From: Bacillota bacterium
GTDB taxonomy: Bacteria; Bacillota_I; Bacilli_A; Erysipelotrichales; Erysipelotrichaceae
Assembly: GCA_023249475.1 (NCBI GenBank)
Contig: JAHFCO010000010.1
Coordinates: 1-44,024 of the forward strand
Length of the DNA: 44,024 nt
Direction of reading: 5' to 3'
In this document: piece after piece, positions 33,750-41,856 of the stretch
Numbering within the stretch: the stretch's first letter is position 1
How the letters are laid out: each line of letters opens with the position of its first letter
The notes under the pieces: generated by a model
What the model was told of the DNA's origin: nothing
Seen by the model: the letters and a program-made list of their open reading frames with translations, nothing else
Database searches by the model: none
Translations under genes and position numbers: made by a program

Positions 33750-33823
33750 GCAGGTGTAGTTCAATGGTAGAACGCGACCTTGCCAAGGTCGACACGGGGG
33801 TTCGATTCCCCTCACCTGCTCCA
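33750..33823 (+). tRNA. tRNA-Gly (anticodon GCC), used as integration site
   Basis: Acceptor GCAGGTG/CACCTGC, anticodon arm CGACC-TTGCCAA-GGTCG with GCC, T loop TTCGATT, discriminator T and encoded CCA; 74 bases. Its last 17 bases are repeated at 35154 and 35993, which marks this gene as the attachment site of the elements downstream. The gene itself is intact. Confidence 0.95.
33807..33823 (+). repeat. Attachment-site core, copy 1 (3' end of tRNA-Gly)
   Basis: The 17 bases TCCCCTCACCTGCTCCA here are repeated exactly at 35154-35170 and 35993-36009. They cover the 3' half of the T stem, the acceptor stem and CCA, the usual crossover region of tyrosine integrases at tRNA genes. Confidence 0.8.
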
Positions 33824-33832
33824 ATGTAATTT

Positions 33833-33857
33833 AGGCCCATTTGATGGGGCTTTTTTT
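33833..33857 (+). terminator. Terminator of the tRNA cluster
   Basis: AGGCCCA pairs with TGGGGCT with one G-G mismatch, then seven T. A very similar hairpin follows the third core copy at 36019. Confidence 0.65.
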
Positions 33858-33950
33858 GCTTTGAAAATGCATCTTTCTTACAGAATCATATAAAACAAAT
33901 CAAACATAAGTCCAGTCATTCTCGACCATCTATGCGAATCTTTCTCATGA

Positions 33951-33956
33951 TACAAT
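33951..33956 (+). promoter_or_regulatory. Extended -10 box of the element A gene
   Basis: TGATACAAT, an extended -10, 45 bases before the ATG at 34002; no clear -35. Confidence 0.45.
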
Positions 33957-34001
33957 ATTGGTGACATAAGAGTTAATCTCAAAACACAAGGAGGGGTTGA
34001 A

Positions 34002-34775
34002 ATGATTGCGCGAATCAAAAATAATGCAGAATTTATAAGAAAACGTCGACCTCTAAATTCAGGATATAAAGAAGAAGTTTGTTTAGGTGTTTATGCTGTT
34101 ATAGAGTCAAAAGGATTACTAAAAACACATAAAGACGTTTTGTCATATACAAATTTTGGCTTTTTGTATCTCAGTTTTGATGAGATAGAAATTGTGGACG
34201 ATTCTATTCCGAGTGGATGGATTGAAATGAATCAAAAAATGAAATCAGAGAGTAGCTATGAACCTGGAGTATGGAAATTCGATAGATATCTAGGACCAAA
34301 AGAGTTTATGGAGAATCCACGTTGTTTTCGGGATTTTATGATTAACGATTCATGTGACGAATTTTTTAGAGAGTATTTAAGAAAGAATGATATTATTCAT
34401 TCAGGTGGCTTTTGCCCCAACGCTATCTTGAAATTGAGTTCTTCGCTAGATATTTTGGAAGTTGAGAAAGTGATACAGGAAACAGCTTCATTGGAACTAC
34501 TTGACTATTCTCTCTACATTCAGCCAATCGGTCATGAAGAATGTTGGAAAAACTGCGCTAAGGTAATTGAACTCGCTAACGATCGAGACTTATATGTATT
34601 TGTTCCTAGACTCCTTGGGTGGATTAAGAATCTTGAAACGCCTGGTGCCAGGATTATTTTTGATCGATTGAGAAAAATGTCTCGAGATTCAATTCAAACC
34701 GACTTGTACAACGCAATGGAAATAGCTATTACCAAAAATAATCAGGTTTGGTTCGAAAATTTGATGAATATATAG
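34002..34775 (+). CDS. Unknown protein with DUF5071-like C-terminal part (element A cargo)
   Basis: The 257-residue soluble protein has no signal peptide. Its last 70 residues ('LYVFVPRLLGWIKNLETPGARIIFDRLRKM') resemble DUF5071-type domains, in which a 'W..D...PGA..I...L' pattern is typical; such small domains are common among immunity-like and orphan accessory proteins. The N-terminal part ('GYKEEVCLGVYAVIESKGLLKTHKDVL') is unrecognised. The gene is AT-rich, unlike the backbone, and has a strong AAGGAGGGG ribosome site. It is the only clear gene of the element. I do not assign a function. Confidence 0.6.
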   Translation: MIARIKNNAEFIRKRRPLNSGYKEEVCLGVYAVIESKGLLKTHKDVLSYTNFGFLYLSFDEIEIVDDSIPSGWIEMNQKMKSESSYEPGVWKFDRYLGPKEFMENPRCFRDFMINDSCDEFFREYLRKNDIIHSGGFCPNAILKLSSSLDILEVEKVIQETASLELLDYSLYIQPIGHEECWKNCAKVIELANDRDLYVFVPRLLGWIKNLETPGARIIFDRLRKMSRDSIQTDLYNAMEIAITKNNQVWFENLMNI

Positions 34776-35040
34776 TTTTTTTGTTAGTTAAGAACATTGA
34801 AGATACTTCAATTGAGGTCCTACATTTACTTCTCCTAAAAGCCACGATCCTAACAATCTTAAGATATGGTTATGAGTCGGTTACGGCTGCAATGAAATCG
34901 AATGAGATCATATGGGTTCTATGATAATCTAACCACAAAGAAACACATGTATAGGCATTAAATGCAACTAGACGAATGATTTGTGAACGCCAATCATCCG
35001 CTCCAAAATCTTGAGTATTCACTGTTTTAAATTTAATCGC
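34776..35040 (+). other. Gene-poor stretch of element A
   Basis: No gene of normal length. A second frame that overlaps the end of the upstream gene stays open to the TGA at 34922-34924. Read from a TTG at 34781 it gives 47 residues (about 'LLVKNIEDTSIEVLHLLLLK'), which look protein-like. It could be the remnant of a C-terminus lost to a frameshift, or chance. Confidence 0.35.
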
Positions 35041-35170
35041 TGACTATACAACTGACTATACAATTCGTTTATCAACTGAATTGAATAGAAGGAAACAAAA
35101 GGATTTGGGGTGATTTAGAGGAAATAATAAAGTTTGACACAAAAACAACTAAATCCCCTCACCTGCTCCA
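35041..35170 (+). repeat. Element right-end repeat, copy A (130 bp)
   Basis: It begins with TGACTATACAA twice (35041-35051 and 35053-35063), continues with an A-rich stretch and TGACACAAAAACAA, and ends with the 17-base tRNA core. It aligns without gaps to 35880-36009; by hand count about 110 of 130 positions match. The paired motif looks like integrase arm-binding sites beside a core site. Confidence 0.75.
35154..35170 (+). repeat. Attachment-site core, copy 2
   Basis: Exact copy of the last 17 bases of the tRNA-Gly gene, without the rest of the tRNA; junction between the two stacked elements. Confidence 0.8.
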
Positions 35171-35180
35171 GCCTAACAAA

Positions 35181-35206
35181 AAAGCCTCTCACGAGGCTTT
35201 TGTTTA
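35181..35206 (+). terminator. Terminator after core copy 2
   Basis: AAAGCCTC, TCAC loop, GAGGCTTT, TTGTTT. It is close to symmetric and could also end the leftward gene of element B (stop at 35221). Confidence 0.75.
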
Positions 35207-35220
35207 TTCATGGGACCTAA

Positions 35221-35793
35221 TTAGCATCCAAATGCAGAAATGTTCTCTCGAATGTAATGGGTAATTTTCTGACTTAGATCTATCTTATCCGAAACAGTAA
35301 TAAATTCATTCGTCAACACTTCCAGTGGATCGTCGTTATAGGACTCAATGAAACTTTCAATGGTTCCATCATCGAGGGCTTCGTACCTGCCTTTATTTCC
35401 GGAAACAATTTCTAGGGACTTCTGGATTAGTTGACTTAATTCGGGCGATTTAACTACTTCATACCCTTTCACACATAAATGAACATAGTGCTTTGTATCA
35501 TTAAAGTATACTTGATTCAAACCACCGTTCATCACTTCATTGTTTACCGTGTAACAGGAGTAAGCTATTTGAACAGGCTCGGGTAGTTTTGTTATCTCCC
35601 AATTCTCACTTGATAATTTGTTGAGAGTCCAATATAGCATTGCATCAAGTAGTTCATTGTTAGGTAATTTTGCAAAATCAGCTTTCGATATTTTGTTGAA
35701 TCGAAGTTCATTATCTTTGATATTGTTAAAGAATGCTTGCTCAATATCTGTCGGTTTTTTCTTCTTGGGTTTAATGAAATTGAGAAGTCCCAT
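35221..35793 (-). CDS. DUF4375 (DMP19-like) family protein (element B cargo)
   Basis: The 190-residue soluble protein matches the DUF4375/DMP19 pattern: 'YSCYTVNNEVMNGGLNQVYFNDTKHYVHLCVKGYEVVKSPELSQLIQKSLEIV', where 'NGG..Q.YFN' is the family signature. The Neisseria member DMP19 mimics DNA and binds a repressor; most members have no known role. The start has GAGG upstream. The gene is AT-rich, lies alone inside element B and points toward the tRNA. The N-terminal 'FIKPKKKKPTDIEQAF' is basic and differs from the core family. Function unknown; a role in host or phage control would fit its mobile setting but is speculation. Confidence 0.7.
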   Translation of the reverse strand: MGLLNFIKPKKKKPTDIEQAFFNNIKDNELRFNKISKADFAKLPNNELLDAMLYWTLNKLSSENWEITKLPEPVQIAYSCYTVNNEVMNGGLNQVYFNDTKHYVHLCVKGYEVVKSPELSQLIQKSLEIVSGNKGRYEALDDGTIESFIESYNDDPLEVLTNEFITVSDKIDLSQKITHYIRENISAFGC

Positions 35794-35879
35794 TAGTTAT
35801 ACCTCACTGAAACCATTGTATAACAAATCCCTATAATGTGGAGGAAAAAGTGGTTTTAAACCTCAATCAAAAAACTGCC

Positions 35880-36009
35880 TGACTATACAATTGACTATAC
35901 AATTTGTTAAAAAATCAAATTGAATGGAAGGAAATTGAAGGAATTGGGGTATTTTAGAGGAGATACTAATGTATGACACAAAAACAATTAAATCCCCTCA
36001 CCTGCTCCA
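35880..36009 (+). repeat. Element right-end repeat, copy B (130 bp)
   Basis: Second copy of the repeat at 35041-35170, with TGACTATACAA at 35880-35890 and 35892-35902 and the tRNA core at its end. Confidence 0.75.
35993..36009 (+). repeat. Attachment-site core, copy 3
   Basis: Exact copy of the last 17 bases of the tRNA-Gly gene. The sequence after it resembles that after the intact tRNA (AATGT, then AGGCCC...GGGGCT hairpin), so this may be the original chromosomal end of the tRNA gene pushed away by the insertions. Confidence 0.8.
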
Positions 36010-36018
36010 ATGTCATTC

Positions 36019-36042
36019 AGGCCCTTAAGATGGGGCTTTTTT
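36019..36042 (+). terminator. tRNA-type terminator after core copy 3
   Basis: AGGCCC pairs with GGGGCT with the same single G-G mismatch as the hairpin at 33833, then six T. Probably the original terminator of the tRNA-Gly transcript. Confidence 0.6.
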
Positions 36043-36251
36043 GTGTCGTGATGATTTCACAATTAGCTATTGCGTTTAAAAGTGATTTTTCATATATTTA
36101 TTGTAAGTATTGCCTGCACAGAGAGAAGTGTAAAAAGGTTGTAAACAGGTTTATAAATGGGAAAAGAGATTAACGAAAACATCTTCTATTGTTTTGATTG
36201 TAGATTAGCTTCAAATACCATTCAAACAAGAAAGATTGACACCAGCTTAAG

Positions 36252-37079
36252 GTGCAAAAGGGGAAAACACGATTGAATATTGAAGATATTCTGTCAGCCG
36301 GATATGAGATGAAAGCTGCTGAAAAGGGTAGTTGGAGAATATATGATGAAGAGAATCCCATACCTGGATATTTTGAGTTTGATTGGCTAAGCAGCCGGTT
36401 TCCCGATCTTTATCATGAATTTGCCATATCGACCATTGGACTAGTAAACAAACTACATACGATCATCGACTTCTCGGAGATGCATGTTTTGGATGTAGGA
36501 GCCGGGACCGGAAGATCTTCTATTGAATTATCGAAAAGAGCGAAAAAGGTCAATAGTACAGATGTCTATCGTTCGGTGATCAATTTTGGAAAAAATGAAA
36601 TACAAAGATTAGGCATTCAGAATATTGAATACACATATGGTGATCGTGATAAGCTTCCTTTCGCTGATAATAGCTTCGATGCTGTGATTTTTTCATGGGC
36701 TGAACCAAATTACATAGAAGCATATCGTGTGCTGAAGAATAATGGATATATTATTCAAATGGCATCCATACCTGAAGCGATATGTGGCGAGATAACCGAT
36801 GTCTTACATGGGACAAATAGTTATGATCAGAAAATATTCCTCTCAAGTTATCCTGACGAATTTGAACAAAGAGACAATACAGTCTTTTCAAGTATTCCGC
36901 TTGTTGGTTTGGTTGATGTACATCGCTTCACTTATTTGTCAAAGTATAAGTCAGTTGAAGAATTGGCATCAATTGTAGGCCGTCTTTATGGACCGAAAGC
37001 AAAAGAATATTTCACAACGCGTAAACAAGATACGTATTCATGGAGAAATGAAATACGAATCGGTCAAGTTCTGAAATAA
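36252..37079 (+). CDS. Class I SAM-dependent methyltransferase
   Basis: Up to 275 residues from a GTG at 36252; a TTG at 36273 (MNIEDILSAGYEM...) with AAGGGGA about ten bases upstream is an equally good start. Motif I 'MHVLDVGAGTGRSSIELS' binds SAM, 'KKVNSTDVYRSVINFGK' has the acidic residue after strand 2, and 'LPFADNSFDAVIFSWAEPNYIEAYRVLKNNGYIIQMA' covers motifs II-III. It fits the UbiE/Methyltransf_11 type acting on a small molecule; the substrate is unknown. AT-rich like the elements upstream, so possibly also acquired. Confidence 0.75.
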   Translation: MQKGKTRLNIEDILSAGYEMKAAEKGSWRIYDEENPIPGYFEFDWLSSRFPDLYHEFAISTIGLVNKLHTIIDFSEMHVLDVGAGTGRSSIELSKRAKKVNSTDVYRSVINFGKNEIQRLGIQNIEYTYGDRDKLPFADNSFDAVIFSWAEPNYIEAYRVLKNNGYIIQMASIPEAICGEITDVLHGTNSYDQKIFLSSYPDEFEQRDNTVFSSIPLVGLVDVHRFTYLSKYKSVEELASIVGRLYGPKAKEYFTTRKQDTYSWRNEIRIGQVLK

Positions 37080-37543
37080 AGGCTAGAGCTACTATATTTT
37101 GATTACAAAATGGATAAGAAGATGATCGAAGGAAACTTGAAACTACAGTCATCATCGAAAGAGTTCAAACCAGTTTTCATGGCCTAGATCCGACTGCGTT
37201 AGAATGAATGATCTTGTCGATCTTGAGCATTCATTTCTCTCTCGATTGGTCACCAAACATAGTGTTACGATATGTCCGTGTTACTGGAACGAGCGCACTA
37301 GAAGATTCTGAATATAGTGTTAAGATGACAGCACATTAAGAATAGTCCAAGTTGACAAAGGAAAGTTGAAGATGCGTTGTTTTTTAGTTCGAAATCACGG
37401 GTTGGATACGTCGGATCGACAGATCAAACCCGTTTTTTATTGTAGAAAAACCGATACAAATTCTTCAAAGAGATGAAAAATCACATCCTCAATTCTCTCA
37501 AAAAAAACACGGTTTACCCCCGATTTCCTCTAAATCCAGAGTT
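37080..37543. other. Intergenic region, no gene seen
   Basis: About 460 bases without a plausible reading frame, AT-rich, holding one terminator-like hairpin at 37397-37438. It may contain decayed element DNA. Confidence 0.5.
37397..37438 (+). terminator. Terminator-like hairpin
   Basis: ACGGGTT and AACCCGT pair around a 23-base loop, followed by six or seven T. It could end the methyltransferase transcript or separate it from the downstream carbohydrate gene. Confidence 0.5.
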
Positions 37544-37559
37544 TACGAAAGCGTTTTCA
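37544..37559 (+). promoter_or_regulatory. Possible LacI/CcpA-type operator
   Basis: ACGAAAGCGTTTTCAC is a near-palindrome that matches the catabolite-responsive-element consensus WTGNNARCGNWWWCAW except at two outer places. It lies about 40 bases before the -35 box of the carbohydrate gene. Control by a sugar-responsive LacI-family regulator is plausible. Confidence 0.45.
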
Positions 37560-37600
37560 CAAAACTCTCATTTAACTCGCGTACTATCGCCGTAAACCCA

Positions 37601-37629
37601 TTGCTCTTTCAAAAATGGCACTATATAAT
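37601..37629 (+). promoter_or_regulatory. Promoter of the carbohydrate-enzyme gene
   Basis: TTGCTC (37601-37606), 17 bases, TATAAT (37624-37629), 43 bases before the ATG at 37673. Confidence 0.75.
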
Positions 37630-37672
37630 CGGTTTAGTAGGGATACAAGATCCATGAGAGAGGATAACCATC

Positions 37673-40600
37673 ATGAAACCAAATCGTTTATTCTTCGGAA
37701 GTGCGACACTGAACGATGAGCGTAAAAATGTTTCGCTTGATACAGTGACGATAAACAAAGAATCCTTCTTTAAGATTGAAAACTATGATCAAATGAGTCC
37801 GTTCTTTATGACGGTCGTGAGCGATGTTGATCACTGGATGTTCTTTTCCAGCACGGGTGGATTGACTTGTGGTCGAAAAAACGCAGAGTCCGCATTATTC
37901 CCATATGATACGGATGACAAGATCCATGACAGTTTTGAAACGACCGGTTCCAATACCAACATCATCGTTTCCAAAGACGACAAAGATTTCTTATGGCAAC
38001 CCTTCTCGAGGCATAATAGCAATGTCTATATGATCACCCGGAATCTATATAAAAATACGATCGGCAACAAGGTCATGTTCGAAGAAATCAACCTTGATCT
38101 GGAAGTTGCCTTTACCTATACCTGGAAAAACAGCAATGTCTTTGGCTTCATCAAAGAGTCAAGCATCGTCAACCTGGGTGAGAAAACGGTCACGGTCAAA
38201 GTCTTGGATGGGATTCGCAATATACTGCCTTACGGGGTCAACACTTCTCTACAAACCTCGTTGAGTACGCTGCTTGATGGTTATAAGCGTTGCGAGCTGG
38301 TTGAAAGCGTAGGCTTGGGGATCTTCAATCTGAGTTCGATCCTGACCGACAGAGCCGAACCCAGTGAATCGTTGAAAGCCACGACGGTGTGGTCCAAGGG
38401 ACTGGATCATCCGCAATACCTTTTGTCCGAACAACAAGTCGAAGCTTTTTCCATGAATCACGGCATCGAAACAGAAGTCGATGTGAAGGGCAGACGAGGA
38501 TCTTATTATGTTGCGGATTCGATTCAACTGAAGGGTCATGCGTCCAAAACCTGGATCATCGTTGCCGAACTGAATCAAAGCGCGGTGGATGTCGCTAAAC
38601 TCATCAAAGCGCTGACCGAGAATCAATCCTTGGTGGACGACGTCAACACGGATGTCTCCAAGGGCGATTTCAACCTCAAGAAACTGGTCTTCAGCGCCGA
38701 CGGATTTCAATTCACGGCCAACAAGAAAGCCAGCTACCGACATTTCTCCAATACGCTATACAACATTATGCGCGGTGGAGTCTATGCGGACGGTTATAAC
38801 ATCGAACGAGATGATTTCAAGGCTTTTGTCCATGTCTGGAACAAAGAAGTTTATGCTCAACAATCCGCTTTCATCGATGAACTGCCGGCAACGATCGACT
38901 ATAACGAACTGTTGAAACGCATTGCATCGTTGAACGACAGTGATTTTGAGCGCTTGCTACTTGAATACTTACCACTGACCTATAGCCGCCGACATGGGGA
39001 TCCGAGCCGTCCATGGAACCGGTTCAGCATCGAGGTCATCAAAGAAGACGGTAGCAGGAATCTGAACTTTGAAGGGAACTGGCGGGATATCTTCCAAAAC
39101 TGGGAAGCCTTGTCGCTGTCCTATCCGGAATATACCGAAAGCATGATCGCAAAATTCGTCAATGCTTCCACGGCCGACGGATATAACCCGTATCGGATCA
39201 CGAAAAACGGTTTGGACTGGGAAGTCCTGAACCCGCATGAACCCTGGTCGAATATCGGATACTGGGGGGATCATCAAATCATCTATCTACTCAAATTGAT
39301 GGAGTTATCCAAAGCCTACAATCCTCAGAAACTCACTGATTACCTGCACAAAGACATCTTCGTGTATGCCAATGTGCCCTATCGGATTAAAGGCTTCGAT
39401 GCCTTGGTTGACGATCCGAGGAACAGCATCGATTATGATTTCGCACTTGAAAAAGCCATTCATCAGAAGACGGCCGTTCTTGGGTCCGACGGGAAGCTGA
39501 TCGCGATGAACGATCAGATCTATAAAGTCAACCTGATGGAGAAATTGCTGGTTACCCTGTTGGCCAAGCTCTCCAACTATGTCCCCGAAGGCGGCATCTG
39601 GATGAACACGCAGCGTCCGGAATGGAATGATGCGAACAATGCCTTGGTCGGTAACGGGTTATCGATGGTTACCTTGTATTACATGCATCGTTTCCAAGCT
39701 TTTTTGGATCAACTGATCGATGATGTATCATGGGATTCGACGGAGATTTCCGTCGAAGTGCTTCGCATGTTTCAAGATACCGCCAAAGTCTTCGAAGACA
39801 ATCAACAACATCTTGGCGCCCCGATCTCGGATGAAGTCCGCTTCGACATCGTAAAAGCCTTGGGCAAGATCGGTGAGAATTATCGGCATACCCTTTATAC
39901 ACAGGGTTTCAGCTCAAAGAAGGCCGCACTCTCCATCGCCGACTTGAAGGCCTTCATCGAACTGACCATGAAGCACTTGAAGGATTCGATCAAAAAGAAC
40001 AAACGTGAAGATGGTCTGTATCACTCCTATAACCTGATTCGATTCGACAGAGGGCGTTGCAGTATTTCCCATCTCTATGAGATGTTGGAAGGTCAAGTGT
40101 CCGTGATGAGTTCAAAGGCGTTGGATGCCCAGGAGAGTTTGGCGGTCCTCGAAGCGCTCAGAAACAGTTCGGTTTATCGAAAAGATCAGGACAGCTACAT
40201 GCTGTATCCCAATCGCGCACTTCCGCGCTTCCTTGAGAAAAATATCATCCCGGAAGCTCTAGTGATGTCTTCGTTTGTGTTGAAAGAAGAATTGAAGCAC
40301 AACCGCACCCGCTTCATCGAAAAAGATGTCTACGGGAAATATCATTTCAATGGCCGGTTCAGAAACGGATACGACATTGAAAGAGCGCTCAAGGAAACGA
40401 AAGAGTATAAAGACGAAGATATCAGCCAAGTCAAAGAAATGTTCTCGGAATTGTTCAATCACCATGCCTTTACGGGTCGTTCCGGGACATTCTACAAGTA
40501 TGAAGGGCTAGGATCGATTTATTGGCACATGGTGTCGAAACTGGTTTTGGCAACGCAGGAAACCTTTGAGGATGTCTATTCCAAAAAAGGCATGAATGAA

Positions 40601-41107
40601 GAAGCAATCGCCCTGATGAACGGTTACAGGGCGTCTAAAAAAGGTCTTGGGGTGGAAAAGACACCGGAGCTGTACGGAGCTTTCCCGACCGATGCGTATT
40701 CCCATACACCGTTGTTTTCCGGAGTCCAACAACCGGGCTTGACGGGTCAGGTCAAAGAAGACTTCATCTCCCGCTTTGGTGAACTTGGGGTGATCGTTAA
40801 GAAAGGTATTGTTCATTTTGATCCGGTACTATTGGAGAAATCTGAGTTCTTAACCGAGAAGCAAGCCTGGGTTTTACCGAGAGACAAGCACGAATCCCGA
40901 ACAATCTGGTTGAATCCGCAACAATTGGGATTTACCTTCTGTACCGTCCCGGTCATCTATACCTTATCGGACCAAAAGAAAATCATAGTGACCGCCAAAG
41001 ACGGGACCGTGAATGAATTTAAAGGAGCGTTGGATCTTGAAACCAGTCACAGCCTGTTTATCCGAGATGGCAAGATCGAAAGAATCGAAGTGTTTTTAGA
41101 AGCCTAG
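37673..41107 (+). CDS. Cellobiose-phosphorylase-like (six-hairpin) carbohydrate enzyme
   Basis: The 1144-residue cytoplasmic protein has no signal peptide. Residues about 1-330 form a beta-sandwich-like N-terminal part ('DHWMFFSSTGGLTCGRKNAESALFPYDT'). The centre has an alpha/alpha-barrel pattern with 'NFEGNWRDIFQNWEALSLSYPEY', 'NIGYWGDHQIIYLLKLMELS' and 'EGGIWMNTQRPEWNDANNALVGNGLSMVTLYY', which recall COG3459-type proteins and the GH94/GH149/GH161-like phosphorylases of similar length (about 1100 residues). The last 100 residues are a small beta domain. It probably processes an oligosaccharide or glycan by phosphorolysis or hydrolysis; I cannot name the family or substrate. AGAGG precedes the ATG. 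It is isolated, with its own promoter, possible operator and terminator. Base composition lies between backbone and islands. Confidence 0.7.
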   Translation: MKPNRLFFGSATLNDERKNVSLDTVTINKESFFKIENYDQMSPFFMTVVSDVDHWMFFSSTGGLTCGRKNAESALFPYDTDDKIHDSFETTGSNTNIIVSKDDKDFLWQPFSRHNSNVYMITRNLYKNTIGNKVMFEEINLDLEVAFTYTWKNSNVFGFIKESSIVNLGEKTVTVKVLDGIRNILPYGVNTSLQTSLSTLLDGYKRCELVESVGLGIFNLSSILTDRAEPSESLKATTVWSKGLDHPQYLLSEQQVEAFSMNHGIETEVDVKGRRGSYYVADSIQLKGHASKTWIIVAELNQSAVDVAKLIKALTENQSLVDDVNTDVSKGDFNLKKLVFSADGFQFTANKKASYRHFSNTLYNIMRGGVYADGYNIERDDFKAFVHVWNKEVYAQQSAFIDELPATIDYNELLKRIASLNDSDFERLLLEYLPLTYSRRHGDPSRPWNRFSIEVIKEDGSRNLNFEGNWRDIFQNWEALSLSYPEYTESMIAKFVNASTADGYNPYRITKNGLDWEVLNPHEPWSNIGYWGDHQIIYLLKLMELSKAYNPQKLTDYLHKDIFVYANVPYRIKGFDALVDDPRNSIDYDFALEKAIHQKTAVLGSDGKLIAMNDQIYKVNLMEKLLVTLLAKLSNYVPEGGIWMNTQRPEWNDANNALVGNGLSMVTLYYMHRFQAFLDQLIDDVSWDSTEISVEVLRMFQDTAKVFEDNQQHLGAPISDEVRFDIVKALGKIGENYRHTLYTQGFSSKKAALSIADLKAFIELTMKHLKDSIKKNKREDGLYHSYNLIRFDRGRCSISHLYEMLEGQVSVMSSKALDAQESLAVLEALRNSSVYRKDQDSYMLYPNRALPRFLEKNIIPEALVMSSFVLKEELKHNRTRFIEKDVYGKYHFNGRFRNGYDIERALKETKEYKDEDISQVKEMFSELFNHHAFTGRSGTFYKYEGLGSIYWHMVSKLVLATQETFEDVYSKKGMNEEAIALMNGYRASKKGLGVEKTPELYGAFPTDAYSHTPLFSGVQQPGLTGQVKEDFISRFGELGVIVKKGIVHFDPVLLEKSEFLTEKQAWVLPRDKHESRTIWLNPQQLGFTFCTVPVIYTLSDQKKIIVTAKDGTVNEFKGALDLETSHSLFIRDGKIERIEVFLEA

Positions 41108-41168
41108 AGCGAGTTCAGAGGATCACCCGAGCGTAATCCATACCAATCCCTCTTCAGTCTCAAGAATC

Positions 41169-41203
41169 AAAGGGCAGGACAATCCAGGTTGTCCTGCCCT
41201 TTT
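41169..41203 (+). terminator. Strong terminator after the carbohydrate-enzyme gene
   Basis: AAAGGGCAGGACAA, TCCAGG loop, TTGTCCTGCCCTTTT: a 14-base perfect stem with T-run. Confidence 0.9.
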
Positions 41204-41820
41204 GTGGACTAAGCAGTTCACTTTTTGCTCTGTCATTTTTAGGATTTCTTCAAAATGATACGAATCTTCAACCATAGAGACGAAGAGCTGATGTGAATCG
41301 TTCACAGCAAGAAAATATGAAGCAGAATAGTGTACATCAGGGAAAGATGTCTCGCAAGAAGATAATGTTAGGCGACGGATAAGGATTTTTCAATACGCAA
41401 AATCTTCCGCCGATGCAATTATCTTTAAGCGTCCCATCTTTTCGATACAGATCGCAGAATATGAAAAATTTATCGGCATTTTGAATGAGAAAAAGGGATA
41501 CATAAGTTTCTTCCACCGACGTTGTTCATCCGCATCTTGCTCCTCAGAAATTATCTATTCTATTTGCCAAAAACAAACGGAATACTTCCATCTTGACGCA
41601 GTAGAGAAGCGGTTTGAATGAATCTCGAGAATCTTATTGTCGTTTGAAGTAACCGTTCAAGAAAATGGTTGAGAGTCATAGATTTACTTCAAGTTAGCGA
41701 CTATTTTTCCAATAGTGAAAGAATGCCAGACGTAAAAGACGTACTTTGAAAGAGAGTGATAAAGTTTCATTAATCGTACACAAAATCTCGTTATTGACTC
41801 CTAAATCGTGCGTAAAAGGG

Positions 41821-41850
41821 TTGTATTTCTGTGTGTAACGGAACTATAAT
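41821..41850 (+). promoter_or_regulatory. Promoter of a possible small RNA
   Basis: TTGTAT (41821-41826), 18 bases, TATAAT (41845-41850). No reading frame with a ribosome site follows before the terminator about 80 bases downstream. Confidence 0.55.
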
Positions 41851-41856
41851 ATGAAT

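Larger units (their letters stand above)
33824..35170 (+). mobile_element. Small integrase-less element A at tRNA-Gly
   Basis: AT-rich DNA between the first and second copies of the 17-base tRNA core. Contents in order: a terminator, one gene (34002-34775), a stretch without a clear gene, and a 130-bp end repeat with a double TGACTATACAA motif next to the core. About 1.35 kb. No integrase, excisionase or transposase is encoded. The boundaries assume recombination in the core. A relic of a larger element reduced by deletion is the main alternative. Confidence 0.6.
35171..36009 (+). mobile_element. Small integrase-less element B at tRNA-Gly
   Basis: An 839-bp segment between the second and third core copies: a terminator, one leftward gene (35221-35793) with its promoter region, and the 130-bp right-end repeat. 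It carries no recombinase gene. The same layout as element A supports a shared mechanism of entry. Confidence 0.6.

Noticed and set aside
35973-36173. Rightward 66-residue reading frame
   Set aside because: It begins inside the end repeat, runs through the tRNA core and the terminator, has no ribosome site, and has no protein-like pattern.
33824-37672. A complete prophage or integrative conjugative element
   Set aside because: No integrase, structural, replication or conjugation gene is present; only three ordinary genes and repeats.
41123-41305. Leftward 60-residue reading frame
   Set aside because: Most of it is the 14-base-stem terminator and its flanks; no ribosome site or family pattern.
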